Shown piece after piece: positions 35,927 through 45,824 of a DNA stretch of 64,000 bases (positions are counted from its first letter, which is position 1; the number at the start of each line of letters is the position of its first letter). The stretch lies in assembly GCA_965222995.1 (NCBI GenBank), contig OZ244977.1, forward strand, positions 2,728,001 through 2,792,000, written 5' to 3'. The position numbers were made by a program, and so were the translations under genes. This DNA is from SB11 sp965222995 (lineage in GTDB: Bacteria; Bacteroidota; Bacteroidia; UBA8524). The notes under the pieces are model-generated. The model did not search any database. It saw only the letters and a program-made list of their open reading frames with translations, and was not told the origin of the DNA.

Positions 35927-38900
35927 ATGAAGTTAAAAGCCGCCTTCTTTCTTTGCCTCAGTTTATTTTTTATTTCCCACACAGCTTTTGCACAAGCACC
36001 AACGCACAATGGGGGTGAGTATAACTACCTGTACCGACTAAATAAGGAGCAAGTACGCTGGATGATAGACAGCCCTTGGGTTAGCCACAACAATTGGATA
36101 TTAACCAACCTGGTAGATAGTGCCAAATACCCCAGAAGCATCAACAATTTATTCCCCGGCGACAAGAAAAAGGGTTACTACATGCGGGTAAACTTTTCAG
36201 AACTAACAATAAACACACGCTTACTTATAGACCCACAGTTCTTTCCCACCATACAAGAAACCAATGGCGAATGGTGGTTTATACTGCGTGACACTATGCA
36301 GAATATTGTGAAAAACGGAAAGCTAACCCTTATAAAAAGCAAAAAAAAGTATAAAGACACGCTATTCACTTACGACTCATCGTGCCTGTGTTATCCCGTA
36401 CCCAAGCTGGTAAATGATGAGTGGTTTTTGTTTGAGGCTGACGGCGCATTTTACTACATGTATATGCAAAGCCCCTACAAAAAAATTAAACGTAAATGGT
36501 GGAAGTTTTGGAAAAAATCAAAAATCAGAGATAAAAACAGGCAACCCCAATACAGGTACCGCCCCGGTTTTGGCAGGCGTGTAGTAAACTGGGTAGGTAG
36601 CATGGGAGGTATTTTCAAAAGAAAAACCACCCTTATGAGCCTTAACCCGGGATACATAGTAATAAACCAACCCAAGTTTAAGCCTGAAGATACGCTGAAA
36701 ATGAAATCGTTTTTAGTGAACCGAAAAGGTAAACCACTACGTAAAACCCTAATACTAGAGTTAACAAAACAAGAAAGGGGAGTACAAAAAACCATCTTTA
36801 CCAAAAAAATAAAACCACTTACCCGCGGGGCTTATGTACATGAATTTATGATACCCGATAGTTTTGATTTGGATGAAAACTATATGCTGCGCTTGCGCCA
36901 AAATAAATACAAACGCAAAAAAGTAAGGCGGGGCAGAAGATGGAAAAAAACCAAAGAAAAAGTATTGGTAGGCAGAGTATATAAATCAGTAAATTTTAGA
37001 GTTGAAGAATACGAACTAAACAAAATAAAATATACCTGGGAAGACAGAAAATCTGAATACTACAGAGGTAAACAAATATGGTTTTATGCCAAAGCGGTAG
37101 ATGCTAACAACCTACCCGTACCCGACGCAAAAGTACAGTTAACGCTATATATACGAAGAGTAAACAACACCTACGATAGCCTTATTAAACTAGCCGATAC
37201 GGTTTTTAGAAAATACTTAGATACCACACTAAACTGTAGCCCTGACGGGTTAACACCCATCAAGCTGCCCGGGCACCTTATACCCAATGCTGATTTGGAA
37301 GTGCAGGGAACCATGAAATTTACCAATGCTGATAATAAACCCGGTTCGGCATATCATAATTTTAAAATACTTGCCAACTCGCGCCGCTATTATGTGAAAG
37401 AAGACAGTAACGGGCTTCGTGCAGGCTATTTAGTACAAGGGAGCGACAGTGTAGGCAAAAAAGCCAAATGGCGGGTATACTACGGCAACATATTCAAAGT
37501 AAAAGATATAACCCTACCCTACTACCAAAATTGGGAACATGGTGCCACGCAATACATTTTGGCTGATACTAATAACAGAAGCTTACAAACATACAGGGCA
37601 CCTAAAAATCCACCCAAACAGCCTTACATCAACATTAAAAAAACACACGATTCATTATATGTAAATTTCGAAAATCCATTAGGTTTAGAAATAGCCTACA
37701 GAATTTATAACGATGAAAAACTACTAACAAAGGGAGCTGCCCCTCAAATAAACTACGCTATAAAACTAGGTGGAAAAAAACCTGTAAGGGTATACTATAC
37801 CTATAGTTGGGCAGGCGGTATTTATACCAAAGAAGCTGTGGGTTGGGTAAAAGAAAAGCAACTGAATGTGAAAATAGACCAACCCAAAACAGTATATCCG
37901 GGACAAGAAGTTGCAGTAGATATTACCGTAACCGATTATAAAAATCGTCCCGTAAAGAAAACCAACCTTACCGCTTATAGTATGAATATGGAGTTGGATG
38001 GAATATATCCGCCGCAAATGCCATACTACGGTAAAAGCTATGGCGGTAAGCTAAGAACAAAACTGCTAAACTATCCCCGCAAATGGTTTGGAAATGAATC
38101 ATACACCGTTGCAAAAATGGATAACCGTATGTTCCACAGGTTAAGCCTGTACCGCTTCCCCTATTACCGCCTCATGTATGCACCAAAGGCAATAGGTGTA
38201 GTACACGACAGCCTCACCGAGGGTAAAACGCAACTAAGTCTTTTTGCAATGGATAGAGAGCCCAAAAAAGGCAAACAAGTAATAAAAGGCATGTATGCCG
38301 CTTGGGTTGATGATACTATGGTATACTATAATATATCAGGCTCTATCAGAAATGCTTTCACAGTATCGCCCGGTAAGCACAAAATAAAACTTCGCTCGCC
38401 ATACAACATGTATACTTTTGAAATAGATGTTAAAAAAGGGTTCCGCAACCTGGTGGGCATTAACAGCGATAGTATTTATTTAAATCAATCAATAAACAGT
38501 ACACAGTTCACTTATTCGGGACTTAGCAAAGAAGAGAAAGAAGCTTATAACCCTAACAACGCTAAAGTACTTTTTATAAGTGGTGATAATAAAACCTATA
38601 AAACGTCAGCCCGAAACAATAACTACCGTGTACAAAACAGCTATATACGCCAAGGCAACAAAGTGTATAGCACAAATCTCTTCAACAGAACCTCCTATGT
38701 AAAACCATATACATTTAGGGTAGTAGGTCCGCTTGATGAAGGTGATGTTGAAGTAGTAATGCCTAATGACGATACATCGTATACATTCTACTTCAACCCT
38801 GCTTATATGTACTTATTCAATGGCAAAAGTGTACGCCCTTACAGGCAAAGCTATAGTGAAGTAAAAGTATTAAATGTATCCAGCTCATTTAGGTTTAATG

Positions 38901-41900
38901 ACACAGTTGTAGAAATACCACCTTATGCCAGAAAAGTAAAAGAAGAGCAGGAAAGAAAAAGACCTAAGGTGAACAAAATTAAGGTATACCAACCCAGAAC
39001 CATGTTCGACCATCCCATGGTGAAACAATACAGCCACCCCCGTTTCAATTACAACAAATTCAAAAGTAGAATGCGTGTAGAAGCACAAAAAAGAGGGGTA
39101 TTATCAAAAATTTGGTTCTTTAATAAAGACAGCTTGGAGCTTTCTATGATATATTTTTATAATAGAAAAGGTAAAACCAGTTACAACTTAGTACCCGGTA
39201 ACTACGATATACTAATGGCTACCGACACCAATAGCTATAAAATAATCAGAGATTTTACTATTGATAAAGGCTTTCGTTATTTCTACAAACCTTCACTATT
39301 GGGCTATATCGGTTACGACTCAAACGAGCTAAAACCCTATATAGAAAAAGTAAAATTCCTTAATCGGGGACCTGTAAACTCCTTCTACAAAACACCTGTA
39401 AAACTCACCATAAAATTAGACGTTGAATCCTCTAAAAACCTGACTGAAAAAGTAATAGGAGAATTTTCCATAAACGGTCAGCATATATACAATGCACTTG
39501 TAGTATTAGAAGACGGTAAAGGTAACTTTGTTACGGCAGGAACCACAAACAGTTTCGGCTTTTACCAAATACCCGTTTTGCCGGGCACTTACACATTAAA
39601 AGTATATACCCCGCAGTGGGATATGTTTTATACCGAAAATGTAACCGTTAGTAAAAACCTAAATACCATTGCCCATTTAAACATAGTTGGCTACTCGGCA
39701 AACATAGCAAACAACAGCTATAACCGTTTATCATCAAAAAGGCGTACGGCACAGCCCGGTAGTGGAGGCAGACAGCCCGGTTATAAAAATACACTAAAAG
39801 GCAAATGCCGTAGTAATTGTGGCGAAATCCGCGGCTTGGTAAAAGATGCCCGAACAGGCGAAGAAATAGCCTTTGCAAATGTATTTGTAGAAGGTACTAA
39901 TATGGGAATGACTACTGATATTGAAGGCAGCTATAGGCTAAAAAACTTAAACCCCGGTGTTTATAAAGTAGTAGTAAAATTTGTGGGCTACGAAAACCAA
40001 TCCGTTTCAAACATAAAAGTTAAAGCAAACCAAATAACCTACCTAAACTTTGAGCTACGCGAAAACCAAGTTGAAATTAGCGAAGTTACAGTAGCATCAG
40101 GAAGCTACAGAAAAAGGAGTAGAAGGTATGAAGACAATGCCCCTGCCGCAGAAGCCTATAATTGGACTGCAAATGACGATGCTGAAATGATAGAGGAAGA
40201 TAAAGTATATGCTGCTCCGGCACGTTCAACCTACTCATTGCAATCAGTATCATCTGCAAGTGGTGCAAAACGAAAAAGCAAAGCCTATTATGTGGATGGT
40301 GTGCGTGTAGTAGGTAATGAAGTGATGAAAGATGTGAAGTTTGTTGAACGCCAAGATGAAGATAAACGCCTGCAACAAATGCTGGGCAAACCCGATGCCA
40401 TGCGTGTACGCAAAGACTTTAGAGACTATGCCTACTGGATACCCAATTTGCTAACCAACCGCAAAGGCAAAGCAGGCTTTAGTGTACGCATACCCGATAA
40501 CCAAACCCAGTGGATTACTTATGTACCCGCTATGGACTACAAACGAAAATCAGGTTTAGGGGTAGCCTATATGCGCGCATACAAACCCATAACCGCTAAC
40601 TTATCGCTACCGCGCTTTATGGTAGCAGATGACAGGCTTGAAATATTCGGTAAATCGGTAAACTACACGTCAGATTCAGTAGTACTAAATACTACCCTCA
40701 AAATAAACGATGAAACCATTTTCAATCGCCCCATGGGAGTGCGTTATTTCGATACTGCCATATACAACTATCAGCCTAAAAAAGCAGGTTTAGTAAACCT
40801 CCTATATCAGGTGCAATTGCCCAATGGCTACAAAGACGGCGATTTGCGTCCGCTAAACATTATAGAAAACGGATTATTAATAAACCAAGGCGAAACCCGC
40901 ACCCTAAAAGGCAGTGTAAACTTTACCCTATATCCCAAAGAAGGCTATACCCATCGCCAAGTATTGCTAAGCAACAAAAAAGCCGAGTTGGTAATGGCAG
41001 AAATACAACAACTGAAAAACTACCAATACGGCTGTGTAGAGCAAACGGCATCAAAACTAAAAGCCTTGTTGCTTGAAAAAGAACTGTCGAAAAGCTTGAA
41101 CCGCGAGTTTACTGATGAGCAGTATATAAAAGATTGCATTAAACGCCTGCAAAAATACCAGCACAAAAACGGCGGTTGGGGCTGGTGGAATAAATCTGAA
41201 ATAGATTATTGGATGACCATGTATGCCACCGATGCGCTATACAAAGCACAAAAAGCAGGGTATAAAACCAATGCGGCAATTTCAGGAGCGAGCTACATAA
41301 ACAGTAGATACAATAGCATGAGCATACCAAATAAGCTCAGGGCATTAAACCTGTTTTTAACCATGCGTTTCAAGCCTGTGCAGCGTGAAATTAAAATGCT
41401 GGAGCGTTACAAACATAACCTGCAAGACCAACTAATGTTATTACGTGCCAAGCAAGCACAGGGTATAAAAATAAATACCGATACCGTATTGAAAATGGTG
41501 CGCTACATTGGTAATGATAAAGCAGCATGGGGCGAAAAACTATTTAGTATTTATGTAAACGAGCTAAATACATCGGCAATAGCATACGAAATATTACGTG
41601 CCGAAGGTAAAAAGCACGATGCGCTGCTTAAAAAAGTACGTAACTACTTCTTATCACAAGCACCCAGTAGTAGAAACACCATACAATCAGCAACATTTTT
41701 AGAAACCTTTTTGCGCGATATAGCGGATGAAGATGCCAAGCGCGAAGAGCTTTTACCCCAACTGAAACTAAATGGTAAAGAAGATAAACGCTACTCGGTG
41801 AAGCTGGATTTGGCAAACGATGATACACTAAACATAAACAAAGTAGGTAGCGAATTGTACTACCTGTACTCGTGGAAGCAATTTGTAGCCAACCCTGCTG

Positions 41901-42289
41901 CCAATACATCAACCTTTGAGATAAATAGCTACTTTAAAACAGCTAATAAAAAAAGCGATGTACTGCAAGTAGGCAAACCCACAACATTATATGTAGATGT
42001 TTCACTAAGCAAAGCCCGCGATTATGTAATGATAGAAATACCCATACCTGCAGGGTTCAGCTATCGAAACAAAGCACAAACGCGCCGTTTTGGCGAGGTA
42101 CACCGCGAATACTTTAAAGACAAGGTATCCATATTCTTCACACATATAAACAAAGGGCATTACTATTTCACCATAGACTTATTGCCTAAGTTTAGGGGCA
42201 AAGTAACCCTATTGCCTGCCCGTGCCGAAGAAATGTACTTCCCTATGCACAGCGGCAACAATACCAAACGTACAATCACCATCAAATAA
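35927..42289 (+). CDS. Alpha-2-macroglobulin-like envelope protein with carboxypeptidase-regulatory domains
   Basis: 2120 residues from the ATG that opens the signal peptide (MKLKAAFFLCLSLFFISHTAFAQ); a TTG 33 nt upstream is less likely. The layout is a series of MG-type beta domains (about 25-1170), a carboxypeptidase-D regulatory-like domain (about 1179-1245), a second one of the kind seen at TonB receptor N-termini (about 1299-1385; GLVKDARTGEEIAFANVFVEGTN), a linker with a plug-like YYVDGVRVVGNEVM, then the A2M region (AYKPITANLSLPRFMVADDRLEIFG) and a helical thioester domain with Cys1703-x-Glu-Gln1706 (YGCVEQTASKL). The intact CxEQ suggests a covalent protease trap like bacterial A2M. 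The receptor-like middle part is unusual. No lipobox, so it should be periplasmic or surface-exposed. Confidence 0.85.
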   Translation: MKLKAAFFLCLSLFFISHTAFAQAPTHNGGEYNYLYRLNKEQVRWMIDSPWVSHNNWILTNLVDSAKYPRSINNLFPGDKKKGYYMRVNFSELTINTRLLIDPQFFPTIQETNGEWWFILRDTMQNIVKNGKLTLIKSKKKYKDTLFTYDSSCLCYPVPKLVNDEWFLFEADGAFYYMYMQSPYKKIKRKWWKFWKKSKIRDKNRQPQYRYRPGFGRRVVNWVGSMGGIFKRKTTLMSLNPGYIVINQPKFKPEDTLKMKSFLVNRKGKPLRKTLILELTKQERGVQKTIFTKKIKPLTRGAYVHEFMIPDSFDLDENYMLRLRQNKYKRKKVRRGRRWKKTKEKVLVGRVYKSVNFRVEEYELNKIKYTWEDRKSEYYRGKQIWFYAKAVDANNLPVPDAKVQLTLYIRRVNNTYDSLIKLADTVFRKYLDTTLNCSPDGLTPIKLPGHLIPNADLEVQGTMKFTNADNKPGSAYHNFKILANSRRYYVKEDSNGLRAGYLVQGSDSVGKKAKWRVYYGNIFKVKDITLPYYQNWEHGATQYILADTNNRSLQTYRAPKNPPKQPYINIKKTHDSLYVNFENPLGLEIAYRIYNDEKLLTKGAAPQINYAIKLGGKKPVRVYYTYSWAGGIYTKEAVGWVKEKQLNVKIDQPKTVYPGQEVAVDITVTDYKNRPVKKTNLTAYSMNMELDGIYPPQMPYYGKSYGGKLRTKLLNYPRKWFGNESYTVAKMDNRMFHRLSLYRFPYYRLMYAPKAIGVVHDSLTEGKTQLSLFAMDREPKKGKQVIKGMYAAWVDDTMVYYNISGSIRNAFTVSPGKHKIKLRSPYNMYTFEIDVKKGFRNLVGINSDSIYLNQSINSTQFTYSGLSKEEKEAYNPNNAKVLFISGDNKTYKTSARNNNYRVQNSYIRQGNKVYSTNLFNRTSYVKPYTFRVVGPLDEGDVEVVMPNDDTSYTFYFNPAYMYLFNGKSVRPYRQSYSEVKVLNVSSSFRFNDTVVEIPPYARKVKEEQERKRPKVNKIKVYQPRTMFDHPMVKQYSHPRFNYNKFKSRMRVEAQKRGVLSKIWFFNKDSLELSMIYFYNRKGKTSYNLVPGNYDILMATDTNSYKIIRDFTIDKGFRYFYKPSLLGYIGYDSNELKPYIEKVKFLNRGPVNSFYKTPVKLTIKLDVESSKNLTEKVIGEFSINGQHIYNALVVLEDGKGNFVTAGTTNSFGFYQIPVLPGTYTLKVYTPQWDMFYTENVTVSKNLNTIAHLNIVGYSANIANNSYNRLSSKRRTAQPGSGGRQPGYKNTLKGKCRSNCGEIRGLVKDARTGEEIAFANVFVEGTNMGMTTDIEGSYRLKNLNPGVYKVVVKFVGYENQSVSNIKVKANQITYLNFELRENQVEISEVTVASGSYRKRSRRYEDNAPAAEAYNWTANDDAEMIEEDKVYAAPARSTYSLQSVSSASGAKRKSKAYYVDGVRVVGNEVMKDVKFVERQDEDKRLQQMLGKPDAMRVRKDFRDYAYWIPNLLTNRKGKAGFSVRIPDNQTQWITYVPAMDYKRKSGLGVAYMRAYKPITANLSLPRFMVADDRLEIFGKSVNYTSDSVVLNTTLKINDETIFNRPMGVRYFDTAIYNYQPKKAGLVNLLYQVQLPNGYKDGDLRPLNIIENGLLINQGETRTLKGSVNFTLYPKEGYTHRQVLLSNKKAELVMAEIQQLKNYQYGCVEQTASKLKALLLEKELSKSLNREFTDEQYIKDCIKRLQKYQHKNGGWGWWNKSEIDYWMTMYATDALYKAQKAGYKTNAAISGASYINSRYNSMSIPNKLRALNLFLTMRFKPVQREIKMLERYKHNLQDQLMLLRAKQAQGIKINTDTVLKMVRYIGNDKAAWGEKLFSIYVNELNTSAIAYEILRAEGKKHDALLKKVRNYFLSQAPSSRNTIQSATFLETFLRDIADEDAKREELLPQLKLNGKEDKRYSVKLDLANDDTLNINKVGSELYYLYSWKQFVANPAANTSTFEINSYFKTANKKSDVLQVGKPTTLYVDVSLSKARDYVMIEIPIPAGFSYRNKAQTRRFGEVHREYFKDKVSIFFTHINKGHYYFTIDLLPKFRGKVTLLPARAEEMYFPMHSGNNTKRTITIK

Positions 42290-42307
42290 GCAAGTTTTTG
42301 CAAATAC

Positions 42308-42343
42308 GGGGCAATTTTAGTTAAGATTGCCCCGTTAATTTTT
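42308..42343 (+). terminator. Intrinsic terminator after the macroglobulin gene
   Basis: 8-bp perfect stem GGGGCAAT / ATTGCCCC (42308-42315 with 42326-42333), 10-nt loop, followed by GTTAATTTTT, 18 nt after the stop. Confidence 0.75.
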
Positions 42344-42387
42344 ATCAGATATGCACCACCAAATTTTATCAGATATGCACCACCAAA
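42340..42387 (+). repeat. Perfect 24-bp tandem duplication
   Basis: Two exact copies of a 24-nt unit (42340-42363 and 42364-42387) beginning TTTTATCAGATATG and ending CACCACCAAA, between the terminator and the xylanase start. It looks like a slippage duplication; no promoter box is inside it. Confidence 0.9.
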
Positions 42388-42417
42388 CAGTGTTGTAATA
42401 TTTATCTTGCTTAAAAA

Positions 42418-43455
42418 ATGTTAAGGTATATAGCTATAAGCCTGCTGTTTTTTTGTGCTGCCTGCACAAAACCCACTATAGAAAACTGTAGTGATGACAG
42501 TGGCTTATACAGCCATTCAAAATTTCCCATAGGGGCAGCATTAGATATAAACCTGCTACTCAACAACTCAACGTATAGAGCCATTGCACAAAAACAGTTT
42601 AACAGTGTTACCCCTGATAAAGCCTTTAAAGCTGATGCTATACACCCCCAACAAAACTTTTTCAGTTGGCAGTTTGCCGATACACTGGCTAATTTTTGTG
42701 TAGCCAATAACAAAAGGCTTCATGGGCACACCCTATTATGGCACGACCAAATGCCACAGTGGATGCGAGATTTTCAAGGCAGTTATTCTGACTGGGATAA
42801 TATGCTGAAAAACCACGTACAAACTGTAGTAACCCACTTTAAAGGGAAAGTAACAGGTTGGGATGTGGTAAATGAAGCATTTAACGAGGATGGTACACTA
42901 CGTAACTCAGTTTGGTTTCAGAATTTAGGGGCAAGTTATATTGAAAAAGCCTTTCGCTACGCCCACGAAGCCGACCCTGATGTATTGCTTTTTTATAATG
43001 ATTATGGACTGGAGTATAACCCCACAAAACGCAAAGCAGCCATAAAGTTGCTAAATAACCTTAGGGCAAGAGGTGTGCGGGTAGACGGTATCGGTTTACA
43101 AGCCCATATTTTTACTCAATTTCCTGAAGCCAGCCAAATAGCCGACGCTATGCAAGAGGTAGCCAAACACGGTTATAAAGTCCATATATCAGAGATTGAT
43201 ATTTCTATTAACCCTTTGGGCGTGACTATTACCGACAAAGAAAAGCAGTTTCAGCGGCAGGCTTATGTAATAGCTGAAGTTGTGAGCCACTACAAGCAAT
43301 TACCTCCCCACTTGCAATACGGTATAACCTTTTGGGGAATTGGTGATGGCGATAGCTGGATTCGCAGCTATTTTAGTCGTGATGATTACCCTCTTTTGTA
43401 TGACGATAACTACCAACCTAAACCCATGTACTGCAAGCTAAAAGAAGCCCTATGA
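42418..43455 (+). CDS. GH10 endo-1,4-beta-xylanase lipoprotein
   Basis: 345 residues with a lipoprotein signal (FFCAAC, Cys16), so it is probably anchored on the outer membrane. TIM-barrel glycoside hydrolase family 10: acid/base Glu153 (WDVVNEAF), nucleophile Glu259 (HISEIDIS), and substrate-binding HTLLWHDQMPQW and TFWGIGDGDSW. It cuts internal beta-1,4 bonds in xylan. No SusC/SusD pair or xylan-utilisation locus is near; the following small beta-barrel-like gene overlaps its stop by 4 nt. Family assignment is secure; whether xylan is the real substrate is not shown. Confidence 0.94.
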   Translation: MLRYIAISLLFFCAACTKPTIENCSDDSGLYSHSKFPIGAALDINLLLNNSTYRAIAQKQFNSVTPDKAFKADAIHPQQNFFSWQFADTLANFCVANNKRLHGHTLLWHDQMPQWMRDFQGSYSDWDNMLKNHVQTVVTHFKGKVTGWDVVNEAFNEDGTLRNSVWFQNLGASYIEKAFRYAHEADPDVLLFYNDYGLEYNPTKRKAAIKLLNNLRARGVRVDGIGLQAHIFTQFPEASQIADAMQEVAKHGYKVHISEIDISINPLGVTITDKEKQFQRQAYVIAEVVSHYKQLPPHLQYGITFWGIGDGDSWIRSYFSRDDYPLLYDDNYQPKPMYCKLKEAL

Positions 43456-43886
43456 AAAAAACAGTAATACTCATATTCTCCTTATTTGTAATAGTTCAAC
43501 TAAAGGCACAGGTCTCTTTAGGGTATTATCCTTTCCAGTCAATCCTATCAGTTAGCACAAATACTGAAAAGGTAATTTGGGGCGATTTTAGAATAGAAAC
43601 CAACACTTTTTTTAGCAATATAAATATGGAGTTGTCGCCCATGTGGAATTTTAAACGGACAGATTGGGTAAATTACTATACCGGCGTTGGGGTAAATTTT
43701 AATCCCGTTAATGTATTTCAAGCCCTACCATTTATTAATGGTTACACTTTAGATTTTGGGGCAAGGATAAAACCTTTACAGAAACACAGAAATGTGCAAT
43801 TGTTATTTGAACTATCGCCTTATATTAATCAGGAATTTACAAGTGGTAACTTACGCACCTTACTAGGCATAGGTTATAATTTTTAG
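43452..43886 (+). CDS. Small exported outer-membrane-barrel-like protein
   Basis: 144 residues; starts in the ATGA overlap with the xylanase stop. Signal peptide ends VQLKAQ. The mature part has alternating hydrophobic strands (VIWGDFRIETNTFF, YYTGVGVNFNPVNVF, VQLLFELSPYIN) and ends with an aromatic residue (GIGYNF), as outer-membrane beta-barrels do. Translational coupling suggests it serves the xylanase, for example in surface placement, but that is inference. Its stop is 3 nt from that of the next, convergent gene. Confidence 0.6.
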   Translation: MKKTVILIFSLFVIVQLKAQVSLGYYPFQSILSVSTNTEKVIWGDFRIETNTFFSNINMELSPMWNFKRTDWVNYYTGVGVNFNPVNVFQALPFINGYTLDFGARIKPLQKHRNVQLLFELSPYINQEFTSGNLRTLLGIGYNF

Positions 43887-43889
43887 CAA

Positions 43890-44387
43890 TTAGTCTTCTT
43901 CTCTTTTAGCGCGTGAGTTAACAATACCTTTGAAATAAACTACCCACTTGCATTGATTAGTTTTAACTGTAGAAGTTTTTGAAAAAGAACTATACCCGCT
44001 TCTGTTTAGGTTGGGCATTGTTTTATATTCAGCATCTAATGTATCCCCTTTAAGGGCTGCCTTTCTTATATTATACTTGGCTGAAATAACCTCACCACCC
44101 CAATACACCTGAACAAATACCAAAGGAGTATCAGAATGGTTAACTACTTTAAAAGGTATTTTTATTGGCTCGTATTCTTGTGGCAAAGTATCGGTAAATT
44201 TTACGAGTATACTGTTAATGAGGGTACTTCCCTCATTTTTCATTCTTACTACTGCATAATTTCCAACAGTATCACTGCGGGCAATTTCATACTGCTTACT
44301 TAGAGGAAACAGCACCGTACAGTTGCATTGTGAATTCCCCATGATTACAGCAAAGCAAAAAAGAAACACAAGAATTGCCTTTTTCAT
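43890..44387 (-). CDS. Secreted protein, paralogue of the one at 46839
   Basis: 165 residues with a signal peptide ending MGNSQ. A beta-sandwich-like core is suggested by IPFKVVNHSDTPLVFVQVYWGG, reminiscent of DUF1573-type chaperone-like domains. It aligns with the product at 46839-47300 along its length: FPLSKQYEI with IPLSENYGV, NHSDTPLVFVQVYWGG with HNLDTPLVIIRADWGE, KGDT, and the end FKGIVNSRAKREED with FKGVRVCRKREE. The two copies flank the ABC transporter operon and share its strand. Function unknown. Confidence 0.6.
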   Translation of the reverse strand: MKKAILVFLFCFAVIMGNSQCNCTVLFPLSKQYEIARSDTVGNYAVVRMKNEGSTLINSILVKFTDTLPQEYEPIKIPFKVVNHSDTPLVFVQVYWGGEVISAKYNIRKAALKGDTLDAEYKTMPNLNRSGYSSFSKTSTVKTNQCKWVVYFKGIVNSRAKREED

Positions 44388-44427
44388 GGCCGTGATAAGG
44401 CAATTTCTATTCCAGCACGTTAAAAAA

Positions 44428-45138
44428 TCAGTTAATAGCTCGTTGCAGCTTTCTGTTTAAAAAGAAAATAATAGCAAGTTGAAATACAATACCTCCCGCC
44501 AAATACCTCCAAAAATCAGTGCTGTTTGCCATACTCATTTCAATACCTTTAAAAGACCAATAGGTAGGAATAACAGCAGTGATATGCAAAAACTTATAAG
44601 GCAAAAAATAGGTTATGCCCGGTAGCATCAGTATTACATTTAGTATTTTCATTTGTGCCATACCCTCTATTTTGTTGTGGCTCATGGCTCCCAGCCAAAG
44701 TGCAATAACAAGAGTAGTTAAGCTAAACACTGCTGCCAACAACATAGAAATATAAACGGGCAGAGCAGCTATTCCCCCGAAATGTATAATGGTAAAGTTG
44801 GCTATAAATGAGACTACCAAACCCACCAACAAACGTGAAAACAACAACCGTAATCCGCTAATGGGTAATAAACGAACAGCTTGCCACACACTTTCTTCTT
44901 TCTCTTCTAAAAACAGAAACCCATATATAAACCCAAACATGGTGGCACTTTGCAAACTTGCCCACATAAGCACCACAGGTTTATAAGGCGTAATGGGCAA
45001 ATAAACACCCTCAATAGCAGGAACAGCCCAATACACTATGGCAAAAGAAACTATTGGAAACACTAGCAGAAACCGAAACATAGGGTCTCTAAACGTGTTG
45101 CGAAAATCGTTTTGACTAAGGGTGAGTAATTGTTTCAT
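44428..45138 (-). CDS. ABC transporter permease (export type), second subunit
   Basis: 236 residues with about six transmembrane helices and an N-terminal amphipathic stretch (LTLSQNDFRNTFRDPMFRFLLVF). It overlaps the preceding permease gene by 4 nt, so the three ABC genes are one unit. The set (one ATPase and two dissimilar small permeases) resembles the Rv2686c-Rv2688c type exporters linked to drug efflux in mycobacteria; substrate here is unknown. Confidence 0.82.
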   Translation of the reverse strand: MKQLLTLSQNDFRNTFRDPMFRFLLVFPIVSFAIVYWAVPAIEGVYLPITPYKPVVLMWASLQSATMFGFIYGFLFLEEKEESVWQAVRLLPISGLRLLFSRLLVGLVVSFIANFTIIHFGGIAALPVYISMLLAAVFSLTTLVIALWLGAMSHNKIEGMAQMKILNVILMLPGITYFLPYKFLHITAVIPTYWSFKGIEMSMANSTDFWRYLAGGIVFQLAIIFFLNRKLQRAIN

Positions 45139-45824
45139 AGCAGTTGTTTTGCGGTGATACGTTTAACCAATAACCAACTTAAGTAAGATACTACACCCAG
45201 TTGCAAGTAGGAGGCAAAGATGATAACAGGCTCAACATAGGCAACAGCAGCGTACAATGAGCCAACTCCACCTGTAATAGGAACTAACAAGTACCACCAA
45301 AAATTCCCGATATCAAAAATCCAAAGCATAGGTACAGCCATCACTACAAAAACTCCAATGCTCCGCATTAGAAAAATATTAAAGTTAGAAGAAGTTGCCC
45401 CCACCATGAAGCCAATACATGAAAATATAAACGACGAGAAATAGGTGCTCAAAACCAAATGGAAATAATTTACCTGCGTACCCATTGCGGCAAATGCCAT
45501 AAGCACGGCACTTACTGTGCCTAATAGCGACAGAATACTAATTTTAGAAAGCAGGTAAGTAGTAAGTTTTATGGGGGTTACATTTAGGGCTTGTAGCGTG
45601 TTTTGGTTTTTATCAAACATCCACAATACACCTGCAAAAATATACCCTGTAACCACAGGGTCGTTAAATACCAAAACAGCCAAAATACGGTCGAGACTGC
45701 CCAAGGGTTTCAGCAAATAGAAAACACCAATATATAATGCAGCTACGACTCCTGCTATAATAAACAAGCGGTTGCGGTGCAGTAAAACTGCATCCCATTT
45801 TAGTAATTGTAGTAGCTTACTCAT
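45135..45824 (-). CDS. ABC transporter permease (export type), first subunit
   Basis: 229 residues with about six transmembrane helices. Begins with KLLQLLKWDAVLLHRNRLFIIAG, an N-terminal in-plane helix common to ABC-2 type permeases. Start and stop overlap neighbouring genes by 4 nt each (ATGA), so translation is coupled. It would pair with the permease encoded downstream to form a heterodimeric channel. Confidence 0.82.
   Translation of the reverse strand: MSKLLQLLKWDAVLLHRNRLFIIAGVVAALYIGVFYLLKPLGSLDRILAVLVFNDPVVTGYIFAGVLWMFDKNQNTLQALNVTPIKLTTYLLSKISILSLLGTVSAVLMAFAAMGTQVNYFHLVLSTYFSSFIFSCIGFMVGATSSNFNIFLMRSIGVFVVMAVPMLWIFDIGNFWWYLLVPITGGVGSLYAAVAYVEPVIIFASYLQLGVVSYLSWLLVKRITAKQLL

Noticed and set aside
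42340..42387. 24-bp tandem repeat considered as a CRISPR remnant or integration site
   Set aside because: Copies are directly adjacent without spacer and only two in number; slippage duplication is simpler.
42418..43886. Xylan utilisation locus
   Set aside because: No SusC/SusD pair, no further glycoside hydrolases and no AraC-type regulator beside the GH10 gene in this window.
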